64,000 bases of DNA from Ramlibacter sp. (GTDB taxonomy: Bacteria; Pseudomonadota; Gammaproteobacteria; Burkholderiales; Burkholderiaceae_C), in assembly GCF_028291745.1 (NCBI RefSeq), contig NZ_JAQGNQ010000113.1, positions 1 through 64,000 on the forward strand, read 5' to 3'. Of this stretch, positions 1 through 12,923 are shown piece by piece (within the stretch, counting starts at the first letter, position 1; each line of letters opens with the position of its first letter). The notes under the pieces were generated by a model. The model worked only from the letters and a program-made list of their open reading frames with translations, was not told the DNA's origin and made no database searches. The translations under genes and the position numbers were made by a program.

Positions 1-1
1 C

Positions 2-1267
<1,266 letters not shown>

Positions 1268-1291
1268 TCTGAAAAGATCTGAGTGAAGGAT

Positions 1292-1322
1292 GGGCGGCTG
1301 CCGCAAGGCAGCCGCCCTTTTT
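1292..1322 (+). terminator. Rho-independent terminator of the multicopper oxidase
   Basis: A perfect 11-bp GC-rich stem (GGGCGGCTGCC / GGCAGCCGCCC) with a 4-nt GCAA loop is followed directly by TTTTT. It starts 24 bases after the oxidase stop codon. Read on the minus strand there is no T run, so it acts for the plus-strand gene only. Confidence 0.93.
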
Positions 1323-1357
1323 CATGGCCGGCGCGGCGCGGCTGGCGCATCCTCGTA

Positions 1358-1427
1358 GGCCGGGCTGCCGCAGGCACCCCGGCAAGCAGCCTTCAAGAAA
1401 CGCTGGGGTGCCTGCGGCAACCCAGCC
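1358..1427. repeat. Long inverted repeat, member of a dispersed family
   Basis: Two 23-nt arms (1358-1380 and 1405-1427) are complementary at 21 of 23 positions, separated by 24 nt. The arm core GCTGCCGCAGGCACCCC occurs again at 47004-47020, so this is a dispersed element and not only a local hairpin. It lies between the convergent multicopper oxidase and gsiD genes and could also end gsiD transcription. Confidence 0.8.
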
Positions 1428-1452
1428 TGCCAAGTGCGTAGCTCCAACCCGG

Positions 1453-2373
1453 TCAGGCGCGGTCGATCTTCGGATCGAGGGCGTCGCGCAGGCCGTCCCC
1501 GAGCAGGTTGAAGGCCAGCACCGTGAGGAAGATCGCGAGGCTGGGGAACAGCGCCACGTGCGGCGCGTTCACCATGTCGGCACGGGCCTCGTTCAGCATC
1601 GCGCCCCACTCGGGCGTGGGTGGCTGCGCACCCATGCCGAGGAAGGAGAGGCTGGCCGCCGTGATGATCGACGTGCCCAGGCGCATCGTGAAGTAGACGA
1701 CGATCGCCGAGATGCTTCCCGGCAGGATGTGCCGCATCACGATCGTCCAGTCGGACGCGCCTATGCTGCGCACCGCCTCCACGTAGGTCAGGTGCTTGAG
1801 CACCAGCGTGTTGCCGCGCACCAGCCGCGCGAAGGCCGGCACGCTGAACACCGACACGGCCACGATCACGTTGGCCATGCTGGAGCCGAGGATGGCCACC
1901 ACCCCGAGCGCCAGCAGGATGCCGGGGAAGGCGAACAGCACGTCGCAGATACGCATCACGATGCGGTCCCACCAGCCTCCGTAATAGCCGGCAAGCAGGC
2001 CCAGCGCCGAGCCGGCGATACCGCCGATGACCACCGAGAAGAAGCCGGCGGCCAGCGACAGGCGAGCGCCCATCAGGATGCGGCTGAAGATGTCGTGGCC
2101 CAGCGCGTCGACGCCCATCCAGTGCGCCCGCGACGGGCCCTGGTTCAGCGCGTCGTAGTCGAAGTAGTTCTCGGCGTCGTAGGGCGTGATCCAGGGTGCG
2201 AGGATCGCCACGGCCACCAGCAGCAGGACGAAGGCCAGCGCGATCAGCGCGACGTGCTGCCGGCGGAACTTGCGCCAGAACTCGCTCCAGGGCGTGCGCA
2301 CGCGCGCGCTCGCCGCGTGCTCTTGCAGCGGCTCGTCTTCGTCGATCGCCGGGGGGGTGGCAGGCTCGTTCAT
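1453..2373 (-). CDS. gsiD: Dipeptide/glutathione ABC transporter permease, GsiD/DppC type
   Basis: A 306-residue inner-membrane permease of the OppC/DppC family. A cytoplasmic N-terminal tail of about 40 residues precedes the first membrane segment ([18 protein letters not shown]). The OppC N-terminal extension and the binding-protein-dependent transport domain follow, with an EAA-like loop ([20 protein letters not shown]) that contacts the ATPase. The chosen ATG at 2373 overlaps the gsiC stop (ATGA), showing translational coupling. The last gene of the operon iaaA-gsiA-gsiB-gsiC-gsiD, whose order matches the E. coli glutathione importer. The substrate could equally be another small peptide. 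Confidence 0.92.
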   Translation of the reverse strand: MNEPATPPAIDEDEPLQEHAASARVRTPWSEFWRKFRRQHVALIALAFVLLLVAVAILAPWITPYDAENYFDYDALNQGPSRAHWMGVDALGHDIFSRILMGARLSLAAGFFSVVIGGIAGSALGLLAGYYGGWWDRIVMRICDVLFAFPGILLALGVVAILGSSMANVIVAVSVFSVPAFARLVRGNTLVLKHLTYVEAVRSIGASDWTIVMRHILPGSISAIVVYFTMRLGTSIITAASLSFLGMGAQPPTPEWGAMLNEARADMVNAPHVALFPSLAIFLTVLAFNLLGDGLRDALDPKIDRA

Positions 2374-3290
2374 CGATAGCGAATCGTCGGATTGATGAAT
2401 CCGTACAGCACGTCCACCACCAGGTTGATCAGGATGAACTCCAGCGAGAACAGCAGCACCAGCGCCTGGATCACCGGGTAGTCGCGCGCGTTCACCGCGT
2501 CGACCAGCAGGCGGCCCACGCCGGGCCAGTTGAAGACGGTCTCGACCACGATCGAGCCCCCGAGCAGGAACCCGAACTGCAGGCCCATCATGGTCACGAC
2601 CGGGATCAGCGCGTTGCGCAGGCAATGCTTGAAGATGACGAGGCGCTCGTTCAGTCCCTTGGCCCGCGCGGTGCGCACGAAGTCCTCGTGCACGACCTCG
2701 ATGAAGGAGGCGCGGGTGAAGCGCGCCATCACCGCCGCGACACCGGCACCCAGCGTGATGGAGGGCAGGATGTAGTGGCGCCAGCTGTCCGCCCCCACGG
2801 TCGGCAGCCACCCGAGGTAGACCGAGAAGATCTGCATCAGCAGCATGCCGAGTGCGAACGCGGGAAAGGAAATGCCCGAGACCGCGAGCGTCATCCCGAG
2901 GCGGTCGGGCCAGCGATTGCGGTACACGGCCGACGCGATGCCGATCGCCATGCCGAAGAGGACAGCCCAGACCATGCTCGCCACGGTGAGCAGCAGCGTC
3001 GGCAGGAAGCGCTCGGCGATCTCCGCGGAGACCGGCCGCTTGCTGCGCAGCGACTGGCCGAAATCGGCCCGCAGCATGTGGCCAAAGAAATCGACGAACT
3101 GGCGCGGGAGCGGCTTGTCGAGGCCCAGGTCCTTGCGCACCAGTTCCACCGTCTGCGCATCCGCATCGACGCCCGCGGCCAGCCGGGCGGGGTCCCCCGG
3201 CAGCAGGTGCACGAACAGGAACACCAGCACCGCGACGATCAGCAGCGTCGGCAAGAGCCCGAGCAGGCGCTTGAGGAAGTAGGCGGTCAT
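2370..3290 (-). CDS. gsiC: Dipeptide/glutathione ABC transporter permease, GsiC/DppB type
   Basis: A 306-residue inner-membrane permease of the OppB/DppB family, the usual length. It begins [17 protein letters not shown] with the first membrane helix at residues 8-30, then a periplasmic domain containing [11 protein letters not shown], and five further helices. The EAA-type loop reads [21 protein letters not shown]. It pairs with GsiD to form the channel and is fed by GsiB. The stop overlaps the gsiD start by 4 bases, and 16 bases separate it from gsiB. Specificity for glutathione is inferred from operon order, not from residues seen here. Confidence 0.92.
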   Translation of the reverse strand: MTAYFLKRLLGLLPTLLIVAVLVFLFVHLLPGDPARLAAGVDADAQTVELVRKDLGLDKPLPRQFVDFFGHMLRADFGQSLRSKRPVSAEIAERFLPTLLLTVASMVWAVLFGMAIGIASAVYRNRWPDRLGMTLAVSGISFPAFALGMLLMQIFSVYLGWLPTVGADSWRHYILPSITLGAGVAAVMARFTRASFIEVVHEDFVRTARAKGLNERLVIFKHCLRNALIPVVTMMGLQFGFLLGGSIVVETVFNWPGVGRLLVDAVNARDYPVIQALVLLFSLEFILINLVVDVLYGFINPTIRYR

Positions 3291-3306
3291 CGCGCTGCGG
3301 TGATGC

Positions 3307-4848
3307 TCAGGGCTTCAGGTCCACTTCGTCGAAATCGAAGGACGCGTCGGGCATCACGTAGAAGCCCGAGAGCTTCTTCGAGTTCGCCGACAGCAGTTGC
3401 TCGGTGACCAGGAAGGCCCAGGGTGCGTCGGCCCAGATGCGCTTTTGCGCGTCGGTATACAGCGCGGTCTTCTCCTTCGCATCGGTGGTCTTCAGTGCCT
3501 TCTGGATGTCCTCGTCCACCGCGGGATTCTTGTAGTACGCGGTGTTGAACAGCTTCGGCGGCATCGACTCGCCGGCCAGCAGCGGACGCAGCGCCCAGTC
3601 GGATTCACCGGTGGAGGCCGACCAGCCGACGTAGTACAGGCGCACCGGCGCGGTGGCCGGGTCCTGCGCGCCTTCGACCTTCTCCACGCGCTGGCCGGTT
3701 TCCATCGCCAGCAGCGAAGCCTTGATGCCCACCTGCGCCAGTTGCTGCTGCAGGAACTGGATCACCTTCTGCGCCGTCGTGTGGTTGTAGGCGGACCAGA
3801 GCTGGGTCTCGAAGCCGTTGGGATAGCCCGCTTCCTTCAGCAGTTGCCTGGCCTTGGCCGGGTCATAAGGCCACGGGCCGAGCTTCACCGCGTATTCCAC
3901 GCCCTTGGGAATCACGCCCTCGGCGGGAATCGCGTAGCCGGAGAAGGCCACCTTGGCCAGCGCCTGCTTGTTGATCGCATAGTTGATCGCCTGGCGCACC
4001 TTCGGGTTGTCGAAGGGCTTTTGCAGCGTGTTCATCGACATGTAGCGATGCACGATGGAGGGCGCGGCCACCACGTCCAGCGTGTTCTTCGCCTTCAGCA
4101 CCTCGGCCTGCTCGTAGGGCACCGGGAAGGTGAACTGCGCCTCGCCGGTCTGCATCATCGCCGCGCGCGAGTTGTTGTCGACCACCGGGCGCCAGGTGAT
4201 CGTGTCGACCTTGGGATAGCCCTTGCGCCAGTAGCCTTCCCACTTCGTCACCTTGAGATAGTCGCTCGGCTTCCACTCCACGAACTTGAAGGGGCCGGTG
4301 CCCACGGGATGTTGCGCGATGCCCTTGCTGCCGTACTGCTTCAAGGCCGCCGGCGAGATCATCACGCCCGAGGGATGCGCCAGCGAGTTGATGAAGGGCG
4401 AGAAGGGCTCGTGCAGCGTGAACTTCACGGTGACGGGGTCGACCGCCTCCGTCTTGGCGATGTTCTTGTACAGGACGTAGCGCTTGAGTCTGTTGTCCGG
4501 GTTGGTAGCGCGGTCGAAGTTGGCCTTCACCGCCTCCGCGTTGAAGTCGGTGCCGTCCTGGAACTTGATGCCCTTCTTCAACTTGACGGTGTAGACCAGG
4601 CCGTCCTTGCTGGCCTGGTAGCTGTCCGCCAGCACGGGCACCATCTTCATGCTGCGGTCGAAGCCGAAGAGGCCCTGGTAGATCGACTTCACCACCGCCT
4701 GCGACAGCGTGTCGTTGGCGTCGTACGGGTCCAGGGTGGTGAAGGTCGACGCCACGGCGGCGACCACGTCCTTGGCGGCGAACGCCGGCGTTGCCACCGT
4801 GGCGGCCAGTGCCAGCACGAGGGCCAGCGGTGCGAGGGTGTATTTCAT
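3307..4848 (-). CDS. gsiB: Peptide/glutathione-binding periplasmic protein, SBP family 5
   Basis: A 513-residue extracytoplasmic solute receptor of SBP family 5 (DppA/GsiB). A Sec signal peptide is obvious ([19 protein letters not shown], cleavage after AFA near residue 24). Family hallmarks include [23 protein letters not shown] near the mature N-terminus and [24 protein letters not shown] lies 6 bases before the ATG. The protein captures the peptide in the periplasm and hands it to GsiC/GsiD. The gene sits between the ATPase and permease genes, as in E. coli gsi. Confidence 0.92.
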   Translation of the reverse strand: MKYTLAPLALVLALAATVATPAFAAKDVVAAVASTFTTLDPYDANDTLSQAVVKSIYQGLFGFDRSMKMVPVLADSYQASKDGLVYTVKLKKGIKFQDGTDFNAEAVKANFDRATNPDNRLKRYVLYKNIAKTEAVDPVTVKFTLHEPFSPFINSLAHPSGVMISPAALKQYGSKGIAQHPVGTGPFKFVEWKPSDYLKVTKWEGYWRKGYPKVDTITWRPVVDNNSRAAMMQTGEAQFTFPVPYEQAEVLKAKNTLDVVAAPSIVHRYMSMNTLQKPFDNPKVRQAINYAINKQALAKVAFSGYAIPAEGVIPKGVEYAVKLGPWPYDPAKARQLLKEAGYPNGFETQLWSAYNHTTAQKVIQFLQQQLAQVGIKASLLAMETGQRVEKVEGAQDPATAPVRLYYVGWSASTGESDWALRPLLAGESMPPKLFNTAYYKNPAVDEDIQKALKTTDAKEKTALYTDAQKRIWADAPWAFLVTEQLLSANSKKLSGFYVMPDASFDFDEVDLKP

Positions 4849-4867
4849 GGCTTGCTCCTTGCGAAAT

Positions 4868-6742
<1,875 letters not shown>

Positions 6743-6752
6743 GCGAAACGCG

Positions 6753-7730
6753 TCAGCCGAAGATGGCCGTGTACGGCGCTTCGCCGACGCGTGCGTGGCC
6801 GCGGTACATGCCTTCGGTGTTGAAGGGCATGCTGACATTGCCATGGCGGTCGACGGCCACCAGGCCACCGCGCCCGGCGATCGCGGGCAAGGCCTCGTGC
6901 ACCACCACCTCGCTGGCCTGCGCCAGGGAGAGGCCGCCGTAGCGCATGCGCGCGCATACGTCATGCGCGACGGCCAGGCGGATGAACATCTCGCCGGTGC
7001 CGGTGCAGGAGATCGCCGCGGTGGCGTTGTCGGCATAGGTGCCGGCTCCGATCAGGGGCGAATCGCCGACCCGGCCCGGCTGCTTGTTGGTCATGCCGCC
7101 GGTGGAGGTGGCGGCAGCCAGGCTGCCCTGCGCATCGACGGCGACCGCTCCGACCGTGCCCATCTTGCCGCGCTCTTCCAGCGGCGCTGCCGGCGTATCG
7201 GCGGCAAGCGCGGCGCCGTCGTGATCCAGCAGCGTCCGGTCGGCAGCGAGCGCCCGCTGCAATTGATCGCGGCGCGCTGCGGTGGAGAAATACGAGGGGT
7301 CGACCAGCTCCAGCCCGTGGCGCCGCGCGAACTCCTCGGCGCCGGCGCCGGCGAACAGCACGTGTTCGCTGTGCTCCATCACGGCCCGTGCCGCGCGGGC
7401 CGGCCGTCGCACGCGGCTCACGCAGCAGACGGCGCCCGCGCGCAGCGTGGCGCCATCCATCACGGCGGCATCGAGTTCATGCGTGCCCGCGTGCGTGAAC
7501 ACCGCACCGTGGCCGGCGTTGAACAGGGCGCACTCTTCCAGCAGGTCGACGGCCAGCGAGACCGCATCGAGCGCGCTGCCGCCGGCGGCCAGCAGCGCCT
7601 GTGCGGGCAGCAGCACGGCATGCAGCGCCTCGTGATAGGCGGCTTCCTGGCCGGTCGCGGCGTGCGCGCGGCTCATGGTGCCGGCGCCGCCATGGATGGC
7701 GATCACCGGGCGAAAGGGCGGGACGGTCAC
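6753..7730 (-). CDS. iaaA: Isoaspartyl peptidase / L-asparaginase (Ntn hydrolase)
   Basis: A 325-residue type III asparaginase/isoaspartyl dipeptidase, an N-terminal nucleophile hydrolase made as a precursor that cleaves itself before a Thr. The cleavage and active-site motif GTVGAVA puts the nucleophile at Thr192. The downstream [19 protein letters not shown] and [12 protein letters not shown] blocks match the substrate-binding beta subunit, and IAIHGGAGT starts the alpha subunit. It releases Asp or Asn from beta-aspartyl dipeptides. It is the first gene of the operon, 10 bases from gsiA, so imported peptides would meet the enzyme at once. This iaaA-gsiABCD order is the same as in E. coli. 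Confidence 0.93.
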   Translation of the reverse strand: MTVPPFRPVIAIHGGAGTMSRAHAATGQEAAYHEALHAVLLPAQALLAAGGSALDAVSLAVDLLEECALFNAGHGAVFTHAGTHELDAAVMDGATLRAGAVCCVSRVRRPARAARAVMEHSEHVLFAGAGAEEFARRHGLELVDPSYFSTAARRDQLQRALAADRTLLDHDGAALAADTPAAPLEERGKMGTVGAVAVDAQGSLAAATSTGGMTNKQPGRVGDSPLIGAGTYADNATAAISCTGTGEMFIRLAVAHDVCARMRYGGLSLAQASEVVVHEALPAIAGRGGLVAVDRHGNVSMPFNTEGMYRGHARVGEAPYTAIFG

Positions 7731-7837
7731 TCGGGCGAAACGAAGTAGCGGCAGGTCGGGATCACCTGGAGCTTAACCCCGGCCAGCACTCCCCGGGTCC
7801 GTCCGCGGAGAATTGCGCCTGTCCGCGAGCGGCCTGT

Positions 7838-8560
7838 TTAGTGCCCCCCGCCGAGGTACGCCGCCTTGACCGCCGGGTCGTCCCGCAGCTTGGCTGCCTC
7901 GCCGTGCACCGAGATCCGGCCGTTTTCCAGCACGTAGGCATAGTCCGCCACGTTGAGCGCGGCGGCGGCGAACTGCTCGACCAGCAGCATGGTCACGCCC
8001 TCGCTGCGCAGGCGCGCGATGATGCGGAACACCTCCTGCACCAGGATGGGCGCGAGGCCCATCGACGGCTCGTCGAGCAGCACGACGTCGGGATTGAGCA
8101 TCATGGCGCGCGCCATGGCGAGCATCTGCTGCTCGCCGCCGGAGAGCGTGCCCGCCAGCTGGGTGCGGCGTTCCTTCAGGCGCGGGAAATACTCCATCGC
8201 CCGTTCCAGGTCGGCCTGCACGTTGCCCTTGGGCCTGGCACCGGTGAAGCGCGGAAAGGCGCCGAGCAGCAGGTTGTCGGTGACACTCATGGTGGCGAAC
8301 ACGCGGCGGCCTTCGGGCGAATGCGCCAGGCCCAGCTTGGCGACCGTGTACGGTTGGGAGCCCGTCACGTCCCGGCCGCCCAGCGACACGCTGCCCTGGG
8401 TCGGAGCAATCATCCCGCTGATCGCGCGCATCGTCGTCGTCTTGCCGGCGCCGTTGCTGCCAATCAGTGAGACGACCTTGCCCTTGGGCACCTCCAGCGA
8501 GATGCCGTGCAGCACTTCGACCTTGCCGTAACCGGCGTGCAGGTTGTGGATCGAGAGCAT
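7838..8560 (-). CDS. livF: Branched-chain amino acid type ABC transporter ATPase LivF
   Basis: A 240-residue ABC ATPase of the LivF subfamily. Walker A is GSNGAGKT (about residues 33-40), signature LSGGEQQM, Walker B VVLLDEPSMGLAP, and the H-loop region is less typical (TMLLVEQFAAAAL), where LivF proteins have Q or N before the Ala run. It begins MLSIHNLHAGYGKVEVLHGIS, standard for LivF. The gene is the last of livK-livH-livMG-livF, 10 bases after the livMG stop. Together these import hydrophobic amino acids or, in many Burkholderiales, amides or aromatic acids; the ligand is not decided by sequence. Confidence 0.92.
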   Translation of the reverse strand: MLSIHNLHAGYGKVEVLHGISLEVPKGKVVSLIGSNGAGKTTTMRAISGMIAPTQGSVSLGGRDVTGSQPYTVAKLGLAHSPEGRRVFATMSVTDNLLLGAFPRFTGARPKGNVQADLERAMEYFPRLKERRTQLAGTLSGGEQQMLAMARAMMLNPDVVLLDEPSMGLAPILVQEVFRIIARLRSEGVTMLLVEQFAAAALNVADYAYVLENGRISVHGEAAKLRDDPAVKAAYLGGGH

Positions 8561-8570
8561 GGTGGTTCTT

Positions 8571-10520
8571 TCAGGCCGGCACGGCTTCGGCGCTGCCGAG
8601 ATACGCTTCGATCACCTTCTCGTCGGACTGCACCTCGTTGGGTTGCCCCTCGGCGATCTTCTGGCCGAAGTCGAGGACGGTGACGCGGTCGCAGATCGAC
8701 ATCACCACATCCATGTGGTGCTCGATCAGGATCACCGTCACGCCGGCCTCGCGGATCTTGCGCACGATCACGATCAGCTCGCGGATATCGGGCGCGGTCA
8801 GGCCGGCCGCCGGTTCGTCCAGCAGCAGCAGCCGCGGATTGAGCGCCAGCGCCCGGGCGATCTCCAGCAGGCGCTGCTTGCCGTAAGGCAGGTTGCGCGC
8901 CTCTTCGGCAGCCAGCGCATGGAGGCCCACGAACTGCAGCAGTCCATGCGCCCGCGCGGTGGCGGTGAGCCGCTCGCGCCGGTAGCGCGGGGTGTGGATG
9001 GCCACGTCCAGCAGGTTGCTGCGGAAGCTGTGGTGCAGGCCCACCAGCACGTTCTGCAGCGCCGTCATCTCGCCGAACAGCTGGACGTTCTGGAAGGTGC
9101 GCGCGATGCCCGAGAGCGCGATGGACGCCGAGCTGCGGCCGACGAGCGACTGGCCCTCGAATTCGATGCTGCCGGACGTGGGCACGTAGATGCCGGTCAG
9201 CACGTTCATCATCGTGCTCTTGCCCGAGCCGTTGGGACCGATCAGGCCATGGATCGTGCCGCGCTCGACGACCAGATCGACGTCGTTCAGCGCCTTCAGG
9301 CCGCCGAACTGCATCAGCACCTGGCCCGCGTTGAGCATCATGCCGCCCACGGCGCCGCGGCCCGCCGTCACCACCTCGCCCATCGAGGGCAGGTCGCGCG
9401 CGGCCTCCGCGTCGACCCGCGCATGCCCCTTGAGGTTGAGGGCACCGCGCACGAAGCCGACGATGCCGTCCTGCAGGTAGTACACGACGAACAGCGTGAT
9501 CAGGCCGAAGATCGAGAGTCGCCAGTCGGTCATCGTCTCGAGCACGAAGGAGACGCCGGCCAGCGCGATGCTGCCCACCACCGGCACCAGCACGCGCAGG
9601 GGGCTCACCTTCCTGCGTTGCAGCAGGAAGCCCGCACCCACCGTCACCAGCACGGCCAGCGAGACCGACACCCAGCGGAACATCTCGATGTCGTCCAGCA
9701 GCTTGGGCAGCAGCACGATGATGGCGGCGCCCAGCAAGGCACCGCTGCGCGTCTTGCGGCCGCCCATGATGATGGCCAGCAGGAACAGCACGGTGAGCTC
9801 GAAGTTGTAGGTGTTCGGCGAGATGTACTGCTCGGAGAATGCATAGAGCGAGCCGGCCAGGCCGGCCAGGCCGGCGCTGATCACGAAGGCGTAGACCTTG
9901 TAGCGATAGACCGAGACGCCCATGCAGTCGGAGGCGATCGGGCTGCCGCGCAGCGCCTCGAAGGCGCGCCCCAGGTGCGAGCGCAGGATGCGGTCGACCA
10001 CCAGCAGCGACGCCGCGAGCAGCAAGGCCACCAGCCAGAAGAACTCACGCTCGCTCAGCTTGTGTCCCAGCAACAGCGGCTTGGCCAGCTTGATCCCGAG
10101 CGGACCTTCGGTGAGAAAGGTCATCTCGTTGATCAGGATCTGGATGATGGTGCCAAAGGCCAGCGTCACCATCGCGAGATAGGGGCCGGTGACGCGCAGC
10201 GCCGGCAAGGCCAGCACCGCGCCGAAGAAGGCGGTGATGCCGACCGCGGCGATGCCCGTCACGATCAGCGGCGCGCCCAGCTTGGCGACGAAGACACCCG
10301 CCACGTAGGCACCGATGCCGAACAGGCCGGCGTGCCCGAGGGAGACCTGGCCGGTGTAGCCCACCACGATGTCCAGCCCGAACAGCAGGATCGCGTAGAT
10401 CATGATGGTCTCGAGCAGGTGGATGTAGTAGGCGTTTTCGACCACGAGCGGGAACGCCAGCAGCACGGCCAGGCCGACGACGGCCCCGAGCAGGGGGGAG
10501 CGGGAGCGCGCGAGGGCCAT
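8571..10520 (-). CDS. Fused LivM permease - LivG ATPase
   Basis: A 649-residue fusion. Residues 1 to about 365 are a LivM-type permease: several membrane helices and the landmark GYTGQVSLGHAGLFGIGAYV near residue 55. An additional hydrophobic stretch follows, ending in VVYYLQDGIVGFVRG. After a roughly 30-residue linker, residues from about 395 to 649 are a complete LivG ATPase with Walker A GPNGSGKS, a signature-like LPYGKQRLLEIARAL and Walker B LLLLDEPAAGL. LivM and LivG are usually separate proteins; fused forms are known in Burkholderiales. It would assemble with LivH and LivF. Only 1 base separates it from livH. Confidence 0.9.
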   Translation of the reverse strand: MALARSRSPLLGAVVGLAVLLAFPLVVENAYYIHLLETIMIYAILLFGLDIVVGYTGQVSLGHAGLFGIGAYVAGVFVAKLGAPLIVTGIAAVGITAFFGAVLALPALRVTGPYLAMVTLAFGTIIQILINEMTFLTEGPLGIKLAKPLLLGHKLSEREFFWLVALLLAASLLVVDRILRSHLGRAFEALRGSPIASDCMGVSVYRYKVYAFVISAGLAGLAGSLYAFSEQYISPNTYNFELTVLFLLAIIMGGRKTRSGALLGAAIIVLLPKLLDDIEMFRWVSVSLAVLVTVGAGFLLQRRKVSPLRVLVPVVGSIALAGVSFVLETMTDWRLSIFGLITLFVVYYLQDGIVGFVRGALNLKGHARVDAEAARDLPSMGEVVTAGRGAVGGMMLNAGQVLMQFGGLKALNDVDLVVERGTIHGLIGPNGSGKSTMMNVLTGIYVPTSGSIEFEGQSLVGRSSASIALSGIARTFQNVQLFGEMTALQNVLVGLHHSFRSNLLDVAIHTPRYRRERLTATARAHGLLQFVGLHALAAEEARNLPYGKQRLLEIARALALNPRLLLLDEPAAGLTAPDIRELIVIVRKIREAGVTVILIEHHMDVVMSICDRVTVLDFGQKIAEGQPNEVQSDEKVIEAYLGSAEAVPA

Positions 10521-10521
10521 G

Positions 10522-11397
10522 TCAAACTTTCTTGATCACCGTCTTGCCGAACAGGCCGGCGGGCTTGAAAGCCAGCACCAGCAGCAGGAGCACCAGCCCG
10601 GGCACGTCCTTGTAGCCGGTGGAGATGTAGAAGCCCGTGGTCGTCTCCGCGATGCCCAGGATGATGCCGCCGACGATGATGCCCATGCCGCTGGTGAGAC
10701 CGCCGATGATGGCCACGGCGAAGGCCTTGAGTCCCAGCACCGCGCCCATGGTGGCGCCGGTCAGCGTCAGCGGCGCGATCAGCACGCCCGCGAAGGCCGC
10801 GGACATCGAAGACAGCGCGTACGAGAAGGTGATGACCAGGCCGGTGTTGATGCCCATCAACTTGGCCGCGTCGCGGTCGTTGAAGGTGGCGACCACCGCC
10901 TTGCCGTAGATGGACTTGCGGTTGAACACTTCCACCGCCGCCATCATGCCGACCGCGCCCACCACCACCAGGATCTCCATCGGCAGCACGTTGGCGCCCA
11001 GGAACTGGATCGGAGACTCCGGCAGCGGCGAGGGAAACTTGAGGTCGTCGCGGCCCCACACGTTCTCGGCCACGTTCTTGAAGATGATGCCCAGCGCGAT
11101 GGTGGACATGATCCAGCCGAACTCGCTCTTGATCTTGATGGCGGGCCGCACGCCGATGCGTTCGACGAACGCGCCCTGCACGGCGCCGAACAGGCAGACC
11201 AGCGGAATCATCAGCCAGTAGTTCAGGCCCAGGGTGACCAGGGTCAGGCCGACCAGCGCACCCAGCATCAGCGCGTCGCCCTGGCCGAAGTTCAGCGTGT
11301 CGGAGGTGGCGAAGGTGAGCTGGTAGCCGAACGCGATGACGGCGTAGATCATGCCCAGCGCGATGCCGCTGTAGACCAGTTGGGTAAGGATCTGCAT
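10522..11397 (-). CDS. livH: Branched-chain amino acid type ABC permease LivH
   Basis: A 291-residue inner-membrane permease of the LivH family. It begins MQILTQLVYSGIALGMIYAVIAFGYQL and continues with the family block DTLNFGQGDALMLGA. Near the C-terminus, GLKAFAVAIIGGLTSGMGIIVGG matches the conserved cytoplasmic loop that contacts the ATPase. It forms the membrane channel with the LivM half of the adjacent fused protein. A GC-rich hairpin lies between this gene and the upstream receptor gene, which would allow the receptor to be made in excess over the permease. Confidence 0.92.
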   Translation of the reverse strand: MQILTQLVYSGIALGMIYAVIAFGYQLTFATSDTLNFGQGDALMLGALVGLTLVTLGLNYWLMIPLVCLFGAVQGAFVERIGVRPAIKIKSEFGWIMSTIALGIIFKNVAENVWGRDDLKFPSPLPESPIQFLGANVLPMEILVVVGAVGMMAAVEVFNRKSIYGKAVVATFNDRDAAKLMGINTGLVITFSYALSSMSAAFAGVLIAPLTLTGATMGAVLGLKAFAVAIIGGLTSGMGIIVGGIILGIAETTTGFYISTGYKDVPGLVLLLLVLAFKPAGLFGKTVIKKV

Positions 11398-11436
11398 GAA
11401 AGCCTCGTTCGGCCAGGCGGCCGGTGGACGGAGAAA

Positions 11437-11467
11437 CGCCGCCGCGGGCTTTGCCCCGCAGGCGGCG
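11437..11467 (-). terminator. Intercistronic hairpin between livK and livH
   Basis: On the minus strand a GC-rich stem (CGCCGCCTGCGGGGC paired with GCCCGCGGCGGCG, with a small bulge and an AAA loop) is followed by TTTCTC. It sits between the receptor gene and its permease genes. The T run is weak, so partial termination or protection of the upstream mRNA 3' end is more likely than full termination. Confidence 0.55.
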
Positions 11468-11485
11468 TCGCGACGGAACCGCCGC

Positions 11486-12727
11486 TTACTGCTGCTTCTT
11501 GCCCGGGGCCAGAGCGCCCTTGGCGCTGGCGTCCTTCATGCGGACCTGGGAGGCCTTCTTCTGGTCCTCCGCGTAGGCATAGACCACGCGCTGGCCCTTG
11601 ACCTCGCCGAACACCGGGATGTTGGCGGTGATCGCCTCATGGTCGGCCTTGGAGAAAGGCTTGTTGTAGACCGTCACCACGCCTTCGATCGGCGACTGCA
11701 GGTTCTCCAGTGCCGCCTTCACCTTCGGGCCGTCGGTGGAGCCGGCCTGCTTGATGGCGGCGGCCAGCAGGTAGATCGAGTCGTAGCCCTGCGCGGCCGA
11801 CACCGGCGAGTCGATCCGGTTGTTCTTCGGCTTGAAGGTCTTCAGGTAGTTGTCGATGAAGGTCTTGCGCTTGGGCGTGGTCGCGTCCTGGATGAAGGTC
11901 TGCGGCATGCGCGCGCCTTCGCCGCCCGGGCCGGCGTTGTCGATGAAGTTGGCCATAGAGAGCGTCCAGCTGCCGACGATCGGCACCTTCCAGCCCAGCT
12001 TGCTCATGCCGTTGGCGATCTGCGCCAGCTCGGGGCCGATGCCGTAGGTGAGGACCGCCTCGGCGCCGGCCTCCTTGGCCTTGAGCAGCTGCGCCGTCAT
12101 GTCCACATCCTTGATGTTGAACTTCTCGACGGCGACCGGCTTGATGCCCTTCTGCTCCAGCGCCTTCTCCAGGTCCGCGCGACCGAGCTGGCCGTAGTTG
12201 GTGGAGTCGGCCAGGATCGCGACCTTCTTGAAGCCGCGGCGGGTGATCGCCTCTTCCACGATCATCGGTGCCTGGATGCTGTCGTGCGCCGCGTTGCGGA
12301 AGATGTAGTTCTCGGGCTGGTCGTCGAACTGGTGGGTCACCACGGAGCCGGTGGCCACGTTGTTCATCACCGGGATCTTGGCTTCCTGGAAGAAGCGCTC
12401 GGAGGCCAGGGCCACGCCGGTGTTGATGTAGCCGACGACGGCGACGACCTTCTCCTTGCTGATCAACTCCTGCGCGATCTGCACGCCGCGCTCGTTCTTG
12501 GCTTCGTCGTCGCGCTCGACGACGGCGAGCTTGCGGCCCAACACGCCGCCAGACTTGTTGATCTCGTCGACCGCGAGGCGCACGCCATCGCGCATGCTCA
12601 CGCCCATCGAGGACGAGCCACCGGTGAAGGGACCATCGACGCCGATCTTGATCGGGTCGGCCGCCAGGGCGACCCCGGCGGAGAGAACGAGTGCCGCCGC
12701 GGCGGTGAGCTGGAACAAGGGATTCAT
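11486..12727 (-). CDS. LivK-type periplasmic amino-acid-binding protein
   Basis: A 413-residue receptor of the type I periplasmic fold (LivJ/LivK, peripla_BP_6). The signal peptide runs MNPLFQLTAAAALVLSAGVALA with cleavage near residue 23. The mature protein opens DPIKIGVDGPFTGGSSSMG, the usual first strand and ligand loop, and has the block ARTTPEFAR replaced by a chain of typical strands such as VVAVVGYINTGVALASE. GGAGAC precedes the ATG at a suitable distance. It is the first gene of the livK-livH-livMG-livF operon. Family members bind branched-chain amino acids, urea, amides or aromatic acids, and the ligand here is open. Confidence 0.9.
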   Translation of the reverse strand: MNPLFQLTAAAALVLSAGVALAADPIKIGVDGPFTGGSSSMGVSMRDGVRLAVDEINKSGGVLGRKLAVVERDDEAKNERGVQIAQELISKEKVVAVVGYINTGVALASERFFQEAKIPVMNNVATGSVVTHQFDDQPENYIFRNAAHDSIQAPMIVEEAITRRGFKKVAILADSTNYGQLGRADLEKALEQKGIKPVAVEKFNIKDVDMTAQLLKAKEAGAEAVLTYGIGPELAQIANGMSKLGWKVPIVGSWTLSMANFIDNAGPGGEGARMPQTFIQDATTPKRKTFIDNYLKTFKPKNNRIDSPVSAAQGYDSIYLLAAAIKQAGSTDGPKVKAALENLQSPIEGVVTVYNKPFSKADHEAITANIPVFGEVKGQRVVYAYAEDQKKASQVRMKDASAKGALAPGKKQQ

Positions 12728-12893
12728 TGCTTTTGTCTCCTGAGTGGGTCAAGACCGCGCGATGCAAGGCGCGCAGGGCCTGGGTAGCCGAAGGCATGCT
12801 CCCAGACCTTGCTCTGCTGCGTCCTGACACGAGGCTGTCAGGCGGCCCCGGGGAAACCCGTGCCCGACCGTAGCGCCAACGATCTTTCATCCA

Positions 12894-12917
12894 CTTGCGG
12901 TTTGAACAAACCGCAAG
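12894..12917. repeat. Perfect 10-bp stem hairpin downstream of ArsB-like gene
   Basis: CTTGCGGTTT and AAACCGCAAG flank a GAAC loop, starting 6 bases beyond the stop of the ArsB-like gene on the minus strand. No T run follows on either strand, so it could be a transcript-end stabiliser or a protein-binding palindrome in the livK upstream region. The rest of 12728-12893 shows nothing I recognise. Confidence 0.6.
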
Positions 12918-12923
12918 AACGGA

